Below the pieces are notes generated by a model. That model had not been told where the DNA came from and searched no databases. It was given only the letters and a program-made list of their open reading frames with translations. Below are positions 46,462 to 56,240 of a stretch of 64,000 nt of DNA, one piece after another; positions within the stretch are counted from its first letter, which is position 1; the number at the start of each line of letters is the position of its first letter. The stretch is from Microbacterium aurum. Its GTDB lineage: Bacteria > Actinomycetota > Actinomycetes > Actinomycetales > Microbacteriaceae. The stretch is from positions 3,348,001 through 3,412,000 of the forward strand of contig NZ_JAFBCQ010000001.1 in assembly GCF_016907815.1 (NCBI RefSeq), given 5' to 3'. The position numbers were made by a program, and so were the translations under genes.

Positions 46462-49400
46462 GGGGTGCTCTCCTGGGGGGAAGGGGTGCAGCGGGCGGAC
46501 AACTGTGCGGTGGCGTCGTCCAGGCGCCAGCCCTGGCGCGACCAGTCGACCTCGACGCGGATGCCGGTGACCTGCACCGCGGCGTCGGGGACGAGCCAGG
46601 GGTTCTCGCCGGTCGGCAGGGTCGCGCCGTTCTCGTCGAGATAGCTGATGCGACTCGTGTCGAAGGTGATGGCGGCCAGCGATCCGGTGGAACTCGACGT
46701 GCGGGCGAGTTCGCTGCCGCCGGTGCAGGCGCCGAGACCCCAGCTGGCCTGCACCTGGTAGGGCGCGCTGCCGGCGGCAGGGCTGACGGTGCCCCAGGCG
46801 GACTGCCACCAGCCGGAGGTGTGCTCGTAGCGCACCTGGATGCGCGGATCGGCGTCGAAGACGGTGCTGCCGGGCCAGCCGCTGAAGGCGACGACGTTCT
46901 CGTTGGGGACCGTCTCGCGCGAGGTCGGCTGCTGGTCGATCGTCCACGTCGCGCGGTTGCCGTCGACGTGCGCGGTCGGCCCGACGACGAACGTGTACCC
47001 GGTCGGCGCCGCTCCGCTCTGGACGGCCCGGACCTCGGCGGTCGTGGTGGTACTGCCGAACGAACGCCCGTCGAACCACGACTCCGCGCACAGCACGAAC
47101 GTGTAGAGGCGCCCGTCGTCGAGGCCGCGGAAGACCTCGGGGGACCCGTTCGGCGACGTGCGGCAGGTCTGCCCGTCCTGCACGATGCCGTACCGGACCG
47201 TCGCCCCGTCGCCGCCGGGAGTGGCGGCGCCGGTCGCCGTCACGTCGACCTTGCCGCGGCCGACGTTGACCGCCGACAGCGTGAGCGCGGGCGAGGTGGG
47301 TGCGCCGATGCCGTGTGCGAGGACGACCATCGACCCCGGCGCGGGTCCGGGCAGGCCCGGGGGCACGGCGTAGCGCGACAGCGGCGTCACCGTCACCGGG
47401 GTGTCGGTGTTCGCCCCGACCCGAAACGACGCCACCGACACCTGCGTCTGACGCGGATCCACCGCGATCGTCTGGGTCTCCCCCGCCGGGCTGCTGATCT
47501 GCAGCGCACCGGTGTCGGCGGCATCCACCCCTCGGATCGTCAGCGACGCGACCCCGCCCTCGGGACCGGCCACGACGGGCGTTGCGCTCGCGTCGGTGGG
47601 CGCGGCCGGCGGGTCGTACGCCCACGCCGTGGTGCGCACCGCGGCCCGTGAGAAGCCCACCGCGTTCGCGGCGACCACCTCGTAGACGCGCTGCTCGCCG
47701 TTGGGCGCGGCGATGGCGGGGCACGTGCCCTGCGGGCTGCAGGTCGCGACCTTCTGACCACCCTGGCGCACCTCGAACCCGGTGAGGGCGGGGTAGGCGG
47801 CCTGGGCGGGGCCGGGGTCCACCCGCAGCGTCACACTGCCGTCGGCGTAGCCGGACTGCGCGATGCTCGCGGGCGCCTGCGGGAACCCCTGCAGGTCGAG
47901 CAGCAGGCGGCCGTCGCGCGCCGCGGCGCTCTGCCGGCCCTGCGCGTCGCGGACCGTGAAGGTCGCGGTGCAGGTCGCACCTGGCGCGTCATCGCTCCAG
48001 CTCGCCGTGATGCGGGTCGCCGACGCGACCGAGAACGTCACGCCGGTGCACGCGCCCGCGGGGGCGACGGCGACCACCTGCAGCGGAGTGCTCGGCAGCG
48101 GGTTGACCTCGCCGGAGGCGCCCACGACCTCGATCGAGCATGACCTGCCTGAGGCCTGGCTGCACTGCTGCTGCACCGAGCCGCCCTGAGGCAGGGTCGA
48201 GGGGGCGGCGCCCACCCGCAGCGCGATGCGCGCGGGGGTGACGCCGGGGTGGCTGGTCACCTCGACGACGACGCCCTCGACCGTGCCCGGCGCGGCGTCG
48301 TCCCGGCCCCGGACCGTCAGCTGGGTGCCGGCGAGGGTGACGTCGAACGATGCCGCGGTGTCGGCGACCCGGTACTCGATCGCCTCCGGGCGCCCCTGCC
48401 ACGTCGTCATCGACCCGAGGTCGAACACGTGGGTCTCGCCGGGGGCGACCTCGAGGGAGGCGGGCGCGAGCGTCGGCTGCGGGTCGATCGGGGTGACGAC
48501 GACCGGAACCGAGAGCACTGTCCAGTTCGTCTGGCCCGCCAGTCGCACCGGCACGAGGCAGGCGTCGGACCACGGCGCGCCCGCTCCGGCCGTGTACCGG
48601 ATGGTCGTCCCGCTCACGAGCGTGCAGGTGGCCGCCTCGCGCGCGCCCGCGGCGCGCACCGCGGCACCGTCGTCGCCGCCGACCTCGAGCGTCGCCCCGC
48701 GCGGCGTCGCCACCATCGTCGCGAGGTCCGCCTCTGCCTGCGCGTCCTCGCCGACGGTCAGCGGCGCGATGCCCGGGCGCAGCGCGAGAGACACTTCGGA
48801 GGCGGCAGGGATCCGCAGGAACGCGTACGTGGTCACGGTTCCGCCGGCGGTCTCCCCCGTGACGGAGAACGGGATCAGGTGGGCCTTGTCGTCGACGCGG
48901 CCGCGCAGGCGCGCGCCGTCGGCGACGATGCCCGCCGGCGCACCCCACAGCCCGAGGGTGAGCTCCGCGGCATCCCCTCCCGACCACAGCACCTTGCCGC
49001 GCAGCACGTCGATGCCGTCGGCGAGGTCGTCGCGGTTCTCCACCGTGAGCACGGTGTCCTCCACGACCGGGTAGTCCGGCACGCGCTGGCTCACGACCTT
49101 CACGACGAGCAGGCCCCGCGCGGTGTTGCCGGAGGTCGACTCCACGTCGTACAGGAACGACATCGTGCCGGGCTCGGTACCCGCGGCGATCGTGACCGTG
49201 TCGTCGGTGATCGACTCGATGAGGTCGTTCAGCCGCGTGAACTCCGGGGTGGGCGTGCCGTCGAGGGCGAGCTCGGGGACATCGGGGCGCACCGCGACGA
49301 GCGTCAGCGCCCCCTGCATCGGGTCGAGGTCGTTGGCCAGGGGGTGCACCCGGATGACGCTGTCGGCGCCCCCCTGCACGTGGACGTAGTCGGTGTAGGT

Positions 49401-52397
49401 GACCGGGGCCGGATCGGCGTCGCCGCTCAGCACCCCGATGCGCACCGTGCCGGTGCCGGTCGCGCCCTGCGGATCGACGACGCGGTAGGTGAAGGAATCC
49501 TGCCCGTTCGTGCCGGCGAGGCTCGTGTAGACGATCGAGGTGCCGTCGGCGGAGATCACCGCCGAGCCGTGCGTGGGCTGCGTCACGATCCGGTCGAGCC
49601 GCACGACGTCGCCGTCGGGGTCCATCCCGAAGCCGTCGAAGGGAATCGTCGTCGACAGCCCGCTGAGCACCCGGCCGGACAGCCGCGTGGGCAGCGGCTC
49701 GCGGTTCGTGTCGTCGGCGACCACTCGCACGCGCACCGTCGCGATGTCGCCGAGCGCGGGCGCGCCGGTCGTGAACGCCCGATACCCGACGGTGTACTCG
49801 CCCGGCTGGTCGGGGGCGAGGTAGCGCAGGAGGTCGCCGGAGGCGAAGGCGAGCGCGTCGGTGGAGGAGGACTCGATCGACTCCGCGTCCAGCCGCGGGC
49901 GGGTGCCGGGCGCGGCGACGTCGTTGGCGAGCACGGGGATGTCGACCTGCGCGCCGGCGCGGACGATCACGGAGTCGTCCACCGCGATGGGCGCCGCCTC
50001 GGCGGCCGGCGGCAGCAGGTACACCGTCGCCTGCCCCTCCACCTGCGAGCCCTCGTCGGCGGTGCCATCGCTCACGCGGTACGACACGGTGCCGAGCGGG
50101 CCGGACTGTCCCGACGCCGTGGATCCCGACACCCGCAGCTGGCTCTGCCCCACGGCATCCGCCGCCAGCGACGAGCCGGAGGCGGGATGCACGACGACGT
50201 CGCTGAGCAGCAGCACCCGGCCGTTGGGGTTGGAGACGGCCGCGAAGACGTCGACGGTCGCGTCGGCCTGCGGCCGGACGAAGGCGACGACCGGGGCTGT
50301 CGACAGATCCGCGGGGGCGTCGGGGGCGAGCAGCGTGATGCGCACGGTGCCCGTCGCGTCGTGACCGCCGCCGGAGACGGTGACGGTGACGCGGTACGTG
50401 CCGGGCGCGGAGGCGGCGAAGTCGAACTGCGTCGAGCCGCCGACCACCGTCGCCGACGCGGCGGCGTCGTCGAGCACGCGCGCCGCCGTCAGCGCGAGAT
50501 CGCCCGCCGTCCCGGTGACGTGGGGCGCGACGTCCACCGTGACACGGGAGTCGGCGACGCCGGTGACGGCGAAGGACTGCACGACCGGCTGCGCGTCGCC
50601 GCGCACCCGCACGACGAGCTGCTTCGTCGTCGTCGCCCCGCGCGCGTCGGCGACCGTCAGCGTCACCGCGGCGGACTGCTCGTCGGCGGCGCCGGTGTCG
50701 TTGTGCTGGAAGACGACGTCGCCCTGCGGCGTCGTCGCGACCTGGCCGAGCCCCGAGTCGTCGGTCGCCGACAGCAGGAGCACGGGGTCGCCCTCGGGGT
50801 CGACCCAGTCGCCCAGCACCGGCAGGCTGATCGTGCCGCCGGGCGCCACCTCGGGCGAGGGCCAGTCCTGCTGGCAACCGTCCACACCGCACCACACCGG
50901 AGCGGAGTTTTCGCCTTCGCCCACCACCCGCAGCGTCACGGTCGCCGGCTGCGACATCAGCCCGTCCGGACTGGTGCCGTCGGTCACGGCGTAGGAGAAG
51001 CTCGCGATGCCTGCGGCATCCGGCGCCACCCGCACCGCCAGACGCTGTCGGTCATCGGTGGTCGTCACGACCCCGAACGCGGGGTCGAGCCCCGTGACGG
51101 ATGCCGGGTCCACCGCGAGCACGTCCTCATTGGGATCGTGGTCGTTCAGCAGCACGGGAAGGGACACGAGCTCGCCCGGCCGCACGCCGAACGCGTCGTC
51201 CTCCGCGACCGGCGGCCGCGGGTCGATGACCGGCGGCGGTTCCTGCTCGTTGGTCGTCGACGCCGTCTGCACGTCGTCGTCGAGGTTCCAGTTCTGACTC
51301 GACGGCAGCAGCGCCCCGTCCGGAGCCGACCAGACCCAGCCCGACCGTGCGTCGTTGAGCACGAGGGAGTCCCCCGCCGCGACGAAGGTGGGCCGGCGCT
51401 GGGCCGGCAGCGTCAGGCCGCCGTAGTCGAGCGTGACGTCGCCGCCCGTCGAGGTCCAGAGGGTCCCGGGGCCCGCACCCTCGGGCAGCCACGCCGCCGA
51501 GACGGTCTCGCCGTCGACGACGGGACGGGCGGGCGTTCCGCGCGAGGTCGTGCTGTCGCCGAAGACGCGCTCGGCCGTCCCGTCCGCGACGTCCAGCCGC
51601 ACGAGCCCGCTCTCGTCAGCGAGGTAGACGGCATCGCCGGCGACGGCGCGGCTGACCGCGACGGCGCCCGCCGTGCCGGTGCCGCCCGCGGCGTCCGCGG
51701 TCCAGAACCTCCCCGCGGCGGTGTCGAGCAGCACCCAGGCGTCGCCGGCCGCTGTCAGCGCCAGCGCGTCCGCGTCGGCCTGGACCTCGTCGGAGCGCTC
51801 CACCTGCCCCGACGCGATGTCCACGCGCACGACGGTGCCGGCATCGGCGGAGTAGCTGAACACGTCGCCGTCGGCCGTCACGGAGATCGCGTCGGAGGTG
51901 TACGGCGCGGCATCCTCGGCCTCCGCCTCCTCGGCGCCGCCGGCGCGCGGATCGATCTGCGCGAGCGTGCCCGTCGACAGCCGCCCGGCATACACCGCCC
52001 CCGCGTCGGTGCGGTACGCGACGTAGTCGCCGACGCTGTCGGTCTCGGCCGTGCCCGCCGGTGCGGCGCTCGCGTCGCGCAGCCCCTCGGTGTCGAGGTC
52101 GATCGGCACGGCGTCGTCGATGCGGATGACCTTCGAGTCGCTGTCGGTGAACATGTACGCGCCCGTCGGGGCCGTGACGATGCGGCTGGGGTTGCTGACG
52201 GCGCGCACGGTGTCGAGCTCGCCGATCGCCGTGTTCACGCGGGCGTAGCGCAGTCCGTCGGCCTGCAGGACCCACGCCGTGACGTCGCGGGGCGGGGTCT
52301 CCTGCGCATCCAGTCCCGGCCAGGCGATGCTCACCCCCGCGACGAGCGCGATGACGGCACCGGCGGCGCTGAGACCCGCGACGGTTCCCCGGCGCAT
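46458..52397 (-). CDS. Giant Ig-like / fibronectin type III surface protein
   Basis: 1979 residues. One N-terminal membrane helix (about 7-28), then an extracellular region. Residues about 30-420 look like a beta-propeller (repeated VTAPTGAYMFTD-like strands). At least five Ig/cadherin-like modules follow, with VLxNDxDP or related motifs (VLLNDHDPNED, VLGDWVDPEGD, VLANDVAAPG, FGMDPDGD, PLANDLDPMQG). C-terminal fibronectin type III modules include GYADGSVTLRVDPG and RVYEVVAANAVGFSRAAV. There is no LPXTG; the N-terminal helix probably anchors it. The ATG overlaps the kinase stop in TGATG. In the related Bifidobacterium cluster the Fn3 protein is an extracellular binding partner; the ligand here is unknown. 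Confidence 0.9.
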   Translation of the reverse strand: MRRGTVAGLSAAGAVIALVAGVSIAWPGLDAQETPPRDVTAWVLQADGLRYARVNTAIGELDTVRAVSNPSRIVTAPTGAYMFTDSDSKVIRIDDAVPIDLDTEGLRDASAAPAGTAETDSVGDYVAYRTDAGAVYAGRLSTGTLAQIDPRAGGAEEAEAEDAAPYTSDAISVTADGDVFSYSADAGTVVRVDIASGQVERSDEVQADADALALTAAGDAWVLLDTAAGRFWTADAAGGTGTAGAVAVSRAVAGDAVYLADESGLVRLDVADGTAERVFGDSTTSRGTPARPVVDGETVSAAWLPEGAGPGTLWTSTGGDVTLDYGGLTLPAQRRPTFVAAGDSLVLNDARSGWVWSAPDGALLPSSQNWNLDDDVQTASTTNEQEPPPVIDPRPPVAEDDAFGVRPGELVSLPVLLNDHDPNEDVLAVDPASVTGLDPAFGVVTTTDDRQRLAVRVAPDAAGIASFSYAVTDGTSPDGLMSQPATVTLRVVGEGENSAPVWCGVDGCQQDWPSPEVAPGGTISLPVLGDWVDPEGDPVLLLSATDDSGLGQVATTPQGDVVFQHNDTGAADEQSAAVTLTVADARGATTTKQLVVRVRGDAQPVVQSFAVTGVADSRVTVDVAPHVTGTAGDLALTAARVLDDAAASATVVGGSTQFDFAASAPGTYRVTVTVSGGGHDATGTVRITLLAPDAPADLSTAPVVAFVRPQADATVDVFAAVSNPNGRVLLLSDVVVHPASGSSLAADAVGQSQLRVSGSTASGQSGPLGTVSYRVSDGTADEGSQVEGQATVYLLPPAAEAAPIAVDDSVIVRAGAQVDIPVLANDVAAPGTRPRLDAESIESSSTDALAFASGDLLRYLAPDQPGEYTVGYRAFTTGAPALGDIATVRVRVVADDTNREPLPTRLSGRVLSGLSTTIPFDGFGMDPDGDVVRLDRIVTQPTHGSAVISADGTSIVYTSLAGTNGQDSFTYRVVDPQGATGTGTVRIGVLSGDADPAPVTYTDYVHVQGGADSVIRVHPLANDLDPMQGALTLVAVRPDVPELALDGTPTPEFTRLNDLIESITDDTVTIAAGTEPGTMSFLYDVESTSGNTARGLLVVKVVSQRVPDYPVVEDTVLTVENRDDLADGIDVLRGKVLWSGGDAAELTLGLWGAPAGIVADGARLRGRVDDKAHLIPFSVTGETAGGTVTTYAFLRIPAASEVSLALRPGIAPLTVGEDAQAEADLATMVATPRGATLEVGGDDGAAVRAAGAREAATCTLVSGTTIRYTAGAGAPWSDACLVPVRLAGQTNWTVLSVPVVVTPIDPQPTLAPASLEVAPGETHVFDLGSMTTWQGRPEAIEYRVADTAASFDVTLAGTQLTVRGRDDAAPGTVEGVVVEVTSHPGVTPARIALRVGAAPSTLPQGGSVQQQCSQASGRSCSIEVVGASGEVNPLPSTPLQVVAVAPAGACTGVTFSVASATRITASWSDDAPGATCTATFTVRDAQGRQSAAARDGRLLLDLQGFPQAPASIAQSGYADGSVTLRVDPGPAQAAYPALTGFEVRQGGQKVATCSPQGTCPAIAAPNGEQRVYEVVAANAVGFSRAAVRTTAWAYDPPAAPTDASATPVVAGPEGGVASLTIRGVDAADTGALQISSPAGETQTIAVDPRQTQVSVASFRVGANTDTPVTVTPLSRYAVPPGLPGPAPGSMVVLAHGIGAPTSPALTLSAVNVGRGKVDVTATGAATPGGDGATVRYGIVQDGQTCRTSPNGSPEVFRGLDDGRLYTFVLCAESWFDGRSFGSTTTTAEVRAVQSGAAPTGYTFVVGPTAHVDGNRATWTIDQQPTSRETVPNENVVAFSGWPGSTVFDADPRIQVRYEHTSGWWQSAWGTVSPAAGSAPYQVQASWGLGACTGGSELARTSSSTGSLAAITFDTSRISYLDENGATLPTGENPWLVPDAAVQVTGIRVEVDWSRQGWRLDDATAQLSARCTPSPQESTP

Positions 52398-53527
52398 CAG
52401 TGCGATCCCGTCCAGACGATCGCGAACGCGGTCGCGGCGAGCGCCAGCAGCACGGCGCTGGAGGCGACGATCCACGGCCACACGTGCCGGCCGGAGGCGC
52501 CGGCGATGGCCTCGTCGTCCTCGTTCGTCGGCGAGCGGCGCACGGTGTCCGCCCCGGCACTGCGGCGCCGGCCGTCGTGCTCGACCCGGCTGCGCACCGG
52601 TCCCCGCACCGTCGTGTCGGCGAAGTCGACGGCGTCGGATGCCGGCATCCACTCGTCGGTCGGAACCTCCAGCGGCGTCGGCGCCAGCCCAGCCGCCCGC
52701 TGCACGGCGCGCACCGCCTCGCCGAACTCGCGGGCGGAGGCGAATCGGCGATCGGGGTCACGGGTCATCGCGGTCGCGAGCACGTGCTGCAGATCGTCGG
52801 GGACGTCCGGCCGCGCGATCGGGACGTAGGTGGCGCGCGCGATACGCCGGCGCATGAGGTCGCGCGTGTTCTGATCCTTCTCGCGGCGCTCGAACGGGCT
52901 GTGCCCCGCCAGCAGCGAGTACACCGTCGCCCCGAGGCTCCAGACCTCGCTCGCCACCGTGCCGCCGGTGTGCTCGGCGACGACCTCCGGCGCGCTCCAC
53001 GGGATCGACATCGCGAGCACATCCGGCGCCGCGCTGCGCACGAGCGAGGAGGAGATGCCGAAGTCGGCGAGCACAGCGGAGCCGAAACTCGTCACGAGGA
53101 TGTTGCTGGGCTTGATGTCGCGGTGGATGAGCCCGGCGCGGTGCGCCGACTCGAGCGCGCCCGCCAGCCGCACGGCGATCGCCATGACCTCGTCAACCGG
53201 CATCCGCTCGATGCGGTAGCGCTGTGCGAGGGACCCCGGGCAGTACTCCATCACGATGTAGGGGCGGCCGTCGGCGGAGATGCCCGCCTGGTACACGGTC
53301 ACGATCGCCGGATGCGCCGACAGGTGCGCGAGCACGTCGGCCTCGGCGTTGAACATCCGCAGCAGATCGGGGTCGTGCTCGTTGGCCGGCAGCACCTTGA
53401 CCGCAACCGCACGCCGCGGCATGTCCTGCTGGTAGAGGAAGACGTCGGCGAATCCGCCCGAGCCCAGCGGCCGGACGTAGTCGAGGCCGGGGAGCAGAGG
53501 CGGCGCGGAAGGGAGCCTGCGCGTCAT
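52397..53527 (-). CDS. Membrane Ser/Thr protein kinase
   Basis: 376 residues. Complete Hanks-type kinase: glycine loop GSGGFADVF (22-30), Lys44 in VAVKVL, catalytic HRDIKPSN (135-142), ADFGIS (154-159) and SAPEV (178-182). A juxtamembrane segment contains TTVRGP (about 306-310), a possible phosphothreonine/FHA docking site. One membrane helix lies at about 350-371, with only five residues outside, so there are no extracellular PASTA domains. AAGGGG precedes the ATG. It is the first gene of a six-gene operon with its sensor function perhaps supplied by the Ig/Fn3 protein. Confidence 0.96.
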   Translation of the reverse strand: MTRRLPSAPPLLPGLDYVRPLGSGGFADVFLYQQDMPRRAVAVKVLPANEHDPDLLRMFNAEADVLAHLSAHPAIVTVYQAGISADGRPYIVMEYCPGSLAQRYRIERMPVDEVMAIAVRLAGALESAHRAGLIHRDIKPSNILVTSFGSAVLADFGISSSLVRSAAPDVLAMSIPWSAPEVVAEHTGGTVASEVWSLGATVYSLLAGHSPFERREKDQNTRDLMRRRIARATYVPIARPDVPDDLQHVLATAMTRDPDRRFASAREFGEAVRAVQRAAGLAPTPLEVPTDEWMPASDAVDFADTTVRGPVRSRVEHDGRRRSAGADTVRRSPTNEDDEAIAGASGRHVWPWIVASSAVLLALAATAFAIVWTGSH

Positions 53528-53608
53528 GGCACCCCTTACCGATCAGCTGGTCGTGTCCCCAGTGGACTCGCTCACATCGACCCGGCGGGTGGAGACGAGA
53601 ACCCGGCC

Positions 53609-53614
53609 ATGCTA
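53609..53614 (-). promoter_or_regulatory. Possible -10 element of the kinase operon
   Basis: TAGCAT on the minus strand, in an AT-rich patch about 80 bases before the kinase start. No matching -35 element was found, so this is a weak candidate. Confidence 0.3.
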
Positions 53615-53638
53615 ACAAAATGCGATTGTGAGAGTTCT

Positions 53639-54304
53639 CTAAGGTTCGGCCAACCCGGGGTCGGCGTTCGGGTCGAACGGGGCGTCCAGCGACCGCGTGA
53701 GCTCTTCGAGCATCGCCGCGATCTGCGGCTCGACGTACTGGCTCACCGCCGCCTGGATCCGCAGCCGGTGGTGCAGGAGCACGGTGCAGACCTCACGGCC
53801 GACCATGTTGGCGTAGTCGTCGGCGAGCGCGACCTCCTGCCGCAGCGCGACCTTCGCCTCTTCGCTGAGCGGCGGCAGGGCGGGGATGTCGGCATCCACC
53901 TCTTCGGCGAGACCGCCGAGCGTGAAGAGGAACGGGGCACCCGGGATGGGGTCGGGATCCAGCGGCAGCCCCTCGAACTCCGGGTCCAGACCCTCGGCGG
54001 GACGGTAGCTGCGCGCGCGGTTACGGGCCGCCTGCTGGTCGAGTTCGGCCTGCAGCATCGGAAGGTTCCGGGACGTGTAGTCCGCGACGGCGTGGTCGAC
54101 AATCGTCTTGATGCGCGTGGACAGGCCGTGCTGCACGCCGTGCGGGACATCGGCGCCGAGGCCCGCGGCCGACAGCACCGGGGAGCCGAAGCAGCGCCGG
54201 CAGGGGGCGATGCGGCCGCGGTGCGTCGCCGGCTCCCAGCGCGGCAGCCAGCGCAGCCAGGCATCCACTGCCTGGCTGACCTGGGTCTCGATCGACCGCT
54301 CCAC
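53639..54304 (-). CDS. Hypothetical protein with CxxC motif
   Basis: 221 residues from GTG at 54304; no better start lies downstream and the upstream frame is low-complexity repeat. Soluble, mainly helical and acidic. It has a CRRC pair at about 37-40 followed by further helices, and no signal peptide or membrane segment. A second half rich in Leu and Glu (LSEEAKVALRQEVALADDYA) is probably coiled. No family is recognised. It stands alone, immediately upstream of the kinase promoter region. Confidence 0.65.
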   Translation of the reverse strand: MERSIETQVSQAVDAWLRWLPRWEPATHRGRIAPCRRCFGSPVLSAAGLGADVPHGVQHGLSTRIKTIVDHAVADYTSRNLPMLQAELDQQAARNRARSYRPAEGLDPEFEGLPLDPDPIPGAPFLFTLGGLAEEVDADIPALPPLSEEAKVALRQEVALADDYANMVGREVCTVLLHHRLRIQAAVSQYVEPQIAAMLEELTRSLDAPFDPNADPGLAEP

Positions 54305-54601
54305 GGGTCCATTGTCGCCGGGCGCAGGCGTTTCCGCGCGGATTTCGCGCGCATCGGCCCGCCGAGCCCCCGGGGGCGCACCGTGCTCTCGTGCTCTCGT
54401 GCGCTCGCGCGCTCGCGCGCTCGCGCGTTTGTGCTCTCGTGCCGAACCCTCGCTCGTGGACCGAACCCTCACCCCTGGGCGCGTCTGGGTGTGAGGGTTC
54501 GGCCCGGAGACGAGGGTTCGGCGCACACGCCCCGGGCGAGACCGGGGGCGAGACCGGGGCGAGCCCCAGGCGGGACCCGGGCGAGCCCAGGGCCGCACCG
54601 G
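54305..54601. other. Low-complexity and nested inverted-repeat spacer
   Basis: About 297 non-coding bases. Positions about 54390-54440 hold tandem CTCTCGTG/CTCGCGCG units. At 54442-54451 and 54461-54470 a CCGAACCCTC word occurs twice, 19 bases apart, and its complement GAGGGTTCGG occurs at 54493-54502 and 54512-54521, again 19 apart, giving a two-arm palindrome. GC-rich gcGAGACCGGGG-type repeats follow to 54600. Confidence 0.7.
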
Positions 54602-55075
54602 TCAGGGGCGGTCGTCCTGCTCCCACGGCCAGCGCGGGCGGCCCGCTCTCGTGCGGATCAGGGCGATGCCGGCCCAGCCCGCCACGAGGGCGGCGGCGGC
54701 GAGCACGAGGGCGAACCACGACGTGGCGAAGGCGCCGATCGCGGCCGCGGTGCGCGCGGCATCCGTCGCGGCGAACACCGCTCCGACGGCCAGACCCGCG
54801 AGGTAGGCGAGGAAGGTGGCGATGACGATGACCACGACGGCGCCGTATGACGGATGCCGGCGACGCACCGCGATCCACGTCGTCACCGCGAACACGACGG
54901 TCGCGGCGCCCGTGGCGATGGCGCCGGGGAGCGGTCCGAGCCCGGGCACGGCGATCACCTCGGCTCCGGAGAGCAGGCTCAGCATCCCGAAGCCCGCGAT
55001 CAGCAGGGCGAAGAAGCCGACCGCCGCGAAGGCCACCGCCACCGGCGGCGAGACTCCGCGGCGCGGCTCGGTCAT
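54602..55075 (-). CDS. Four-helix membrane protein, unknown function
   Basis: 157 residues from ATG at 55075, which overlaps the upstream stop in TGATG. Four hydrophobic segments (about 10-34, 38-61, 72-94 and 105-130) with short loops, ending in a basic tail RAGRPRWPWEQDDRP. No catalytic motif or family recognised. It is coupled to the next membrane-protein gene, so the two probably work together. Confidence 0.65.
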   Translation of the reverse strand: MTEPRRGVSPPVAVAFAAVGFFALLIAGFGMLSLLSGAEVIAVPGLGPLPGAIATGAATVVFAVTTWIAVRRRHPSYGAVVVIVIATFLAYLAGLAVGAVFAATDAARTAAAIGAFATSWFALVLAAAALVAGWAGIALIRTRAGRPRWPWEQDDRP

Positions 55076-56079
55076 CAGCTCTGGTGGAGCCGCGGCCCCG
55101 CCTCGAGCGTGCGCTCGTACTCGCGCTGCGCTTCGTTGTTGAGCTCGGTGACCCGCTTGCCGCGCGCGGCGACCCACGCACCGAACCAGATCGTCAACTC
55201 ACGGCCGAGGATGAACGCCACGATCGACAGCGGCGCGAGCACCTCGCCCTGCACGAGATCAGCGCCCTCGCGAGCGGTGAGCGTCCAGAACGGCGCCTGG
55301 AACAGCTGGCCCAGGATGTGACCGGCGTAGGCGACGACGCCGACGATCAGGCCGAAGATCACCCAGTGGCCCCAGCGGCCGCGGTTGATGATGGCGCCCA
55401 GCAGCCAGAAGCCGAGGAAGAAGACGACTACGGGAACCCAGAACCACCACGACTGCAGCGCCGCGAGCGCCTCGGTGCCGGCATTGGCCGCGGTGACGTC
55501 GCCGTCGATCGCGCGTAGACCCAGCGCGGCGCCGAGGTACAGGATGCCGAAGGCCACCGCCGCCAGCAGGCCGATCGCTCCGGCCGCACCGCGGTTGCCG
55601 CGCGGGCGCGGTGCCTCGGGGGCCTGGACGAAGATCGGCTGGGGCGCGGGCGCGACCACGGGGACGACCGGCTCGGCCACCACGACCGTCTCGGCCGCGG
55701 GGTCGGTGGAGTACGCACCGGGCGTGTAGGTCTCATCGACCGGGTCGTTGGCGTAGGAGCTGCCGTAGACGGGCGCGGGCTCGACGACGGGCTCCGCCAC
55801 GGGTTCCGCGTCCACGGGCTCGGCCGCCGGCGCGGCCACGACGGGCTCGGCGTCCACGGGCTCCGCGACGACCGCGGGCTCGTCCACCACGGCGGCACGC
55901 GTGTCATCGGCGTCGGCGGCCACCGCGGGCGCGACGGGCTCTTCCACGACGACCTCCCGTGAGGCCGCCTCGGCGTCGGCGAGGCCTTCGTGCGCGCTCG
56001 CGACGGCGTCATCCACCGAGGTGGGCTCGGATGCCGTGACGTTCTCGTCGACCGGCTCGCCGTACTTGGGGTCGCTCAT
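55075..56079 (-). CDS. Membrane protein with acidic repetitive N-terminal region
   Basis: 334 residues from ATG at 56079 (GAGGAG upstream). The first ~165 residues are Ala/Val/Pro/Glu-rich with repeating EPV/DAEP units, probably a disordered cytoplasmic region. Four membrane helices follow at about 170-190, 215-238, 247-268 and 285-308. A charged C-terminal tail ends LHQS. No family recognised. Coupled by TGATG to the following gene. Confidence 0.7.
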   Translation of the reverse strand: MSDPKYGEPVDENVTASEPTSVDDAVASAHEGLADAEAASREVVVEEPVAPAVAADADDTRAAVVDEPAVVAEPVDAEPVVAAPAAEPVDAEPVAEPVVEPAPVYGSSYANDPVDETYTPGAYSTDPAAETVVVAEPVVPVVAPAPQPIFVQAPEAPRPRGNRGAAGAIGLLAAVAFGILYLGAALGLRAIDGDVTAANAGTEALAALQSWWFWVPVVVFFLGFWLLGAIINRGRWGHWVIFGLIVGVVAYAGHILGQLFQAPFWTLTAREGADLVQGEVLAPLSIVAFILGRELTIWFGAWVAARGKRVTELNNEAQREYERTLEAGPRLHQS

Positions 56080-56240
56080 GGGGGTGTGCTCCTCACGCGG
56101 GGCCGATGTCTCACAGACCCGATCTCTCACGAACTTGCGGGCCGCCGCACAGTGAGCGTAGCGCCGCGCCGCGGCGCCGACGTGGAGGCGTGCCGACGTG
56201 TCTCGACGGCGATCCGCGCTGCTGCGCTTATCGTGGCGGC

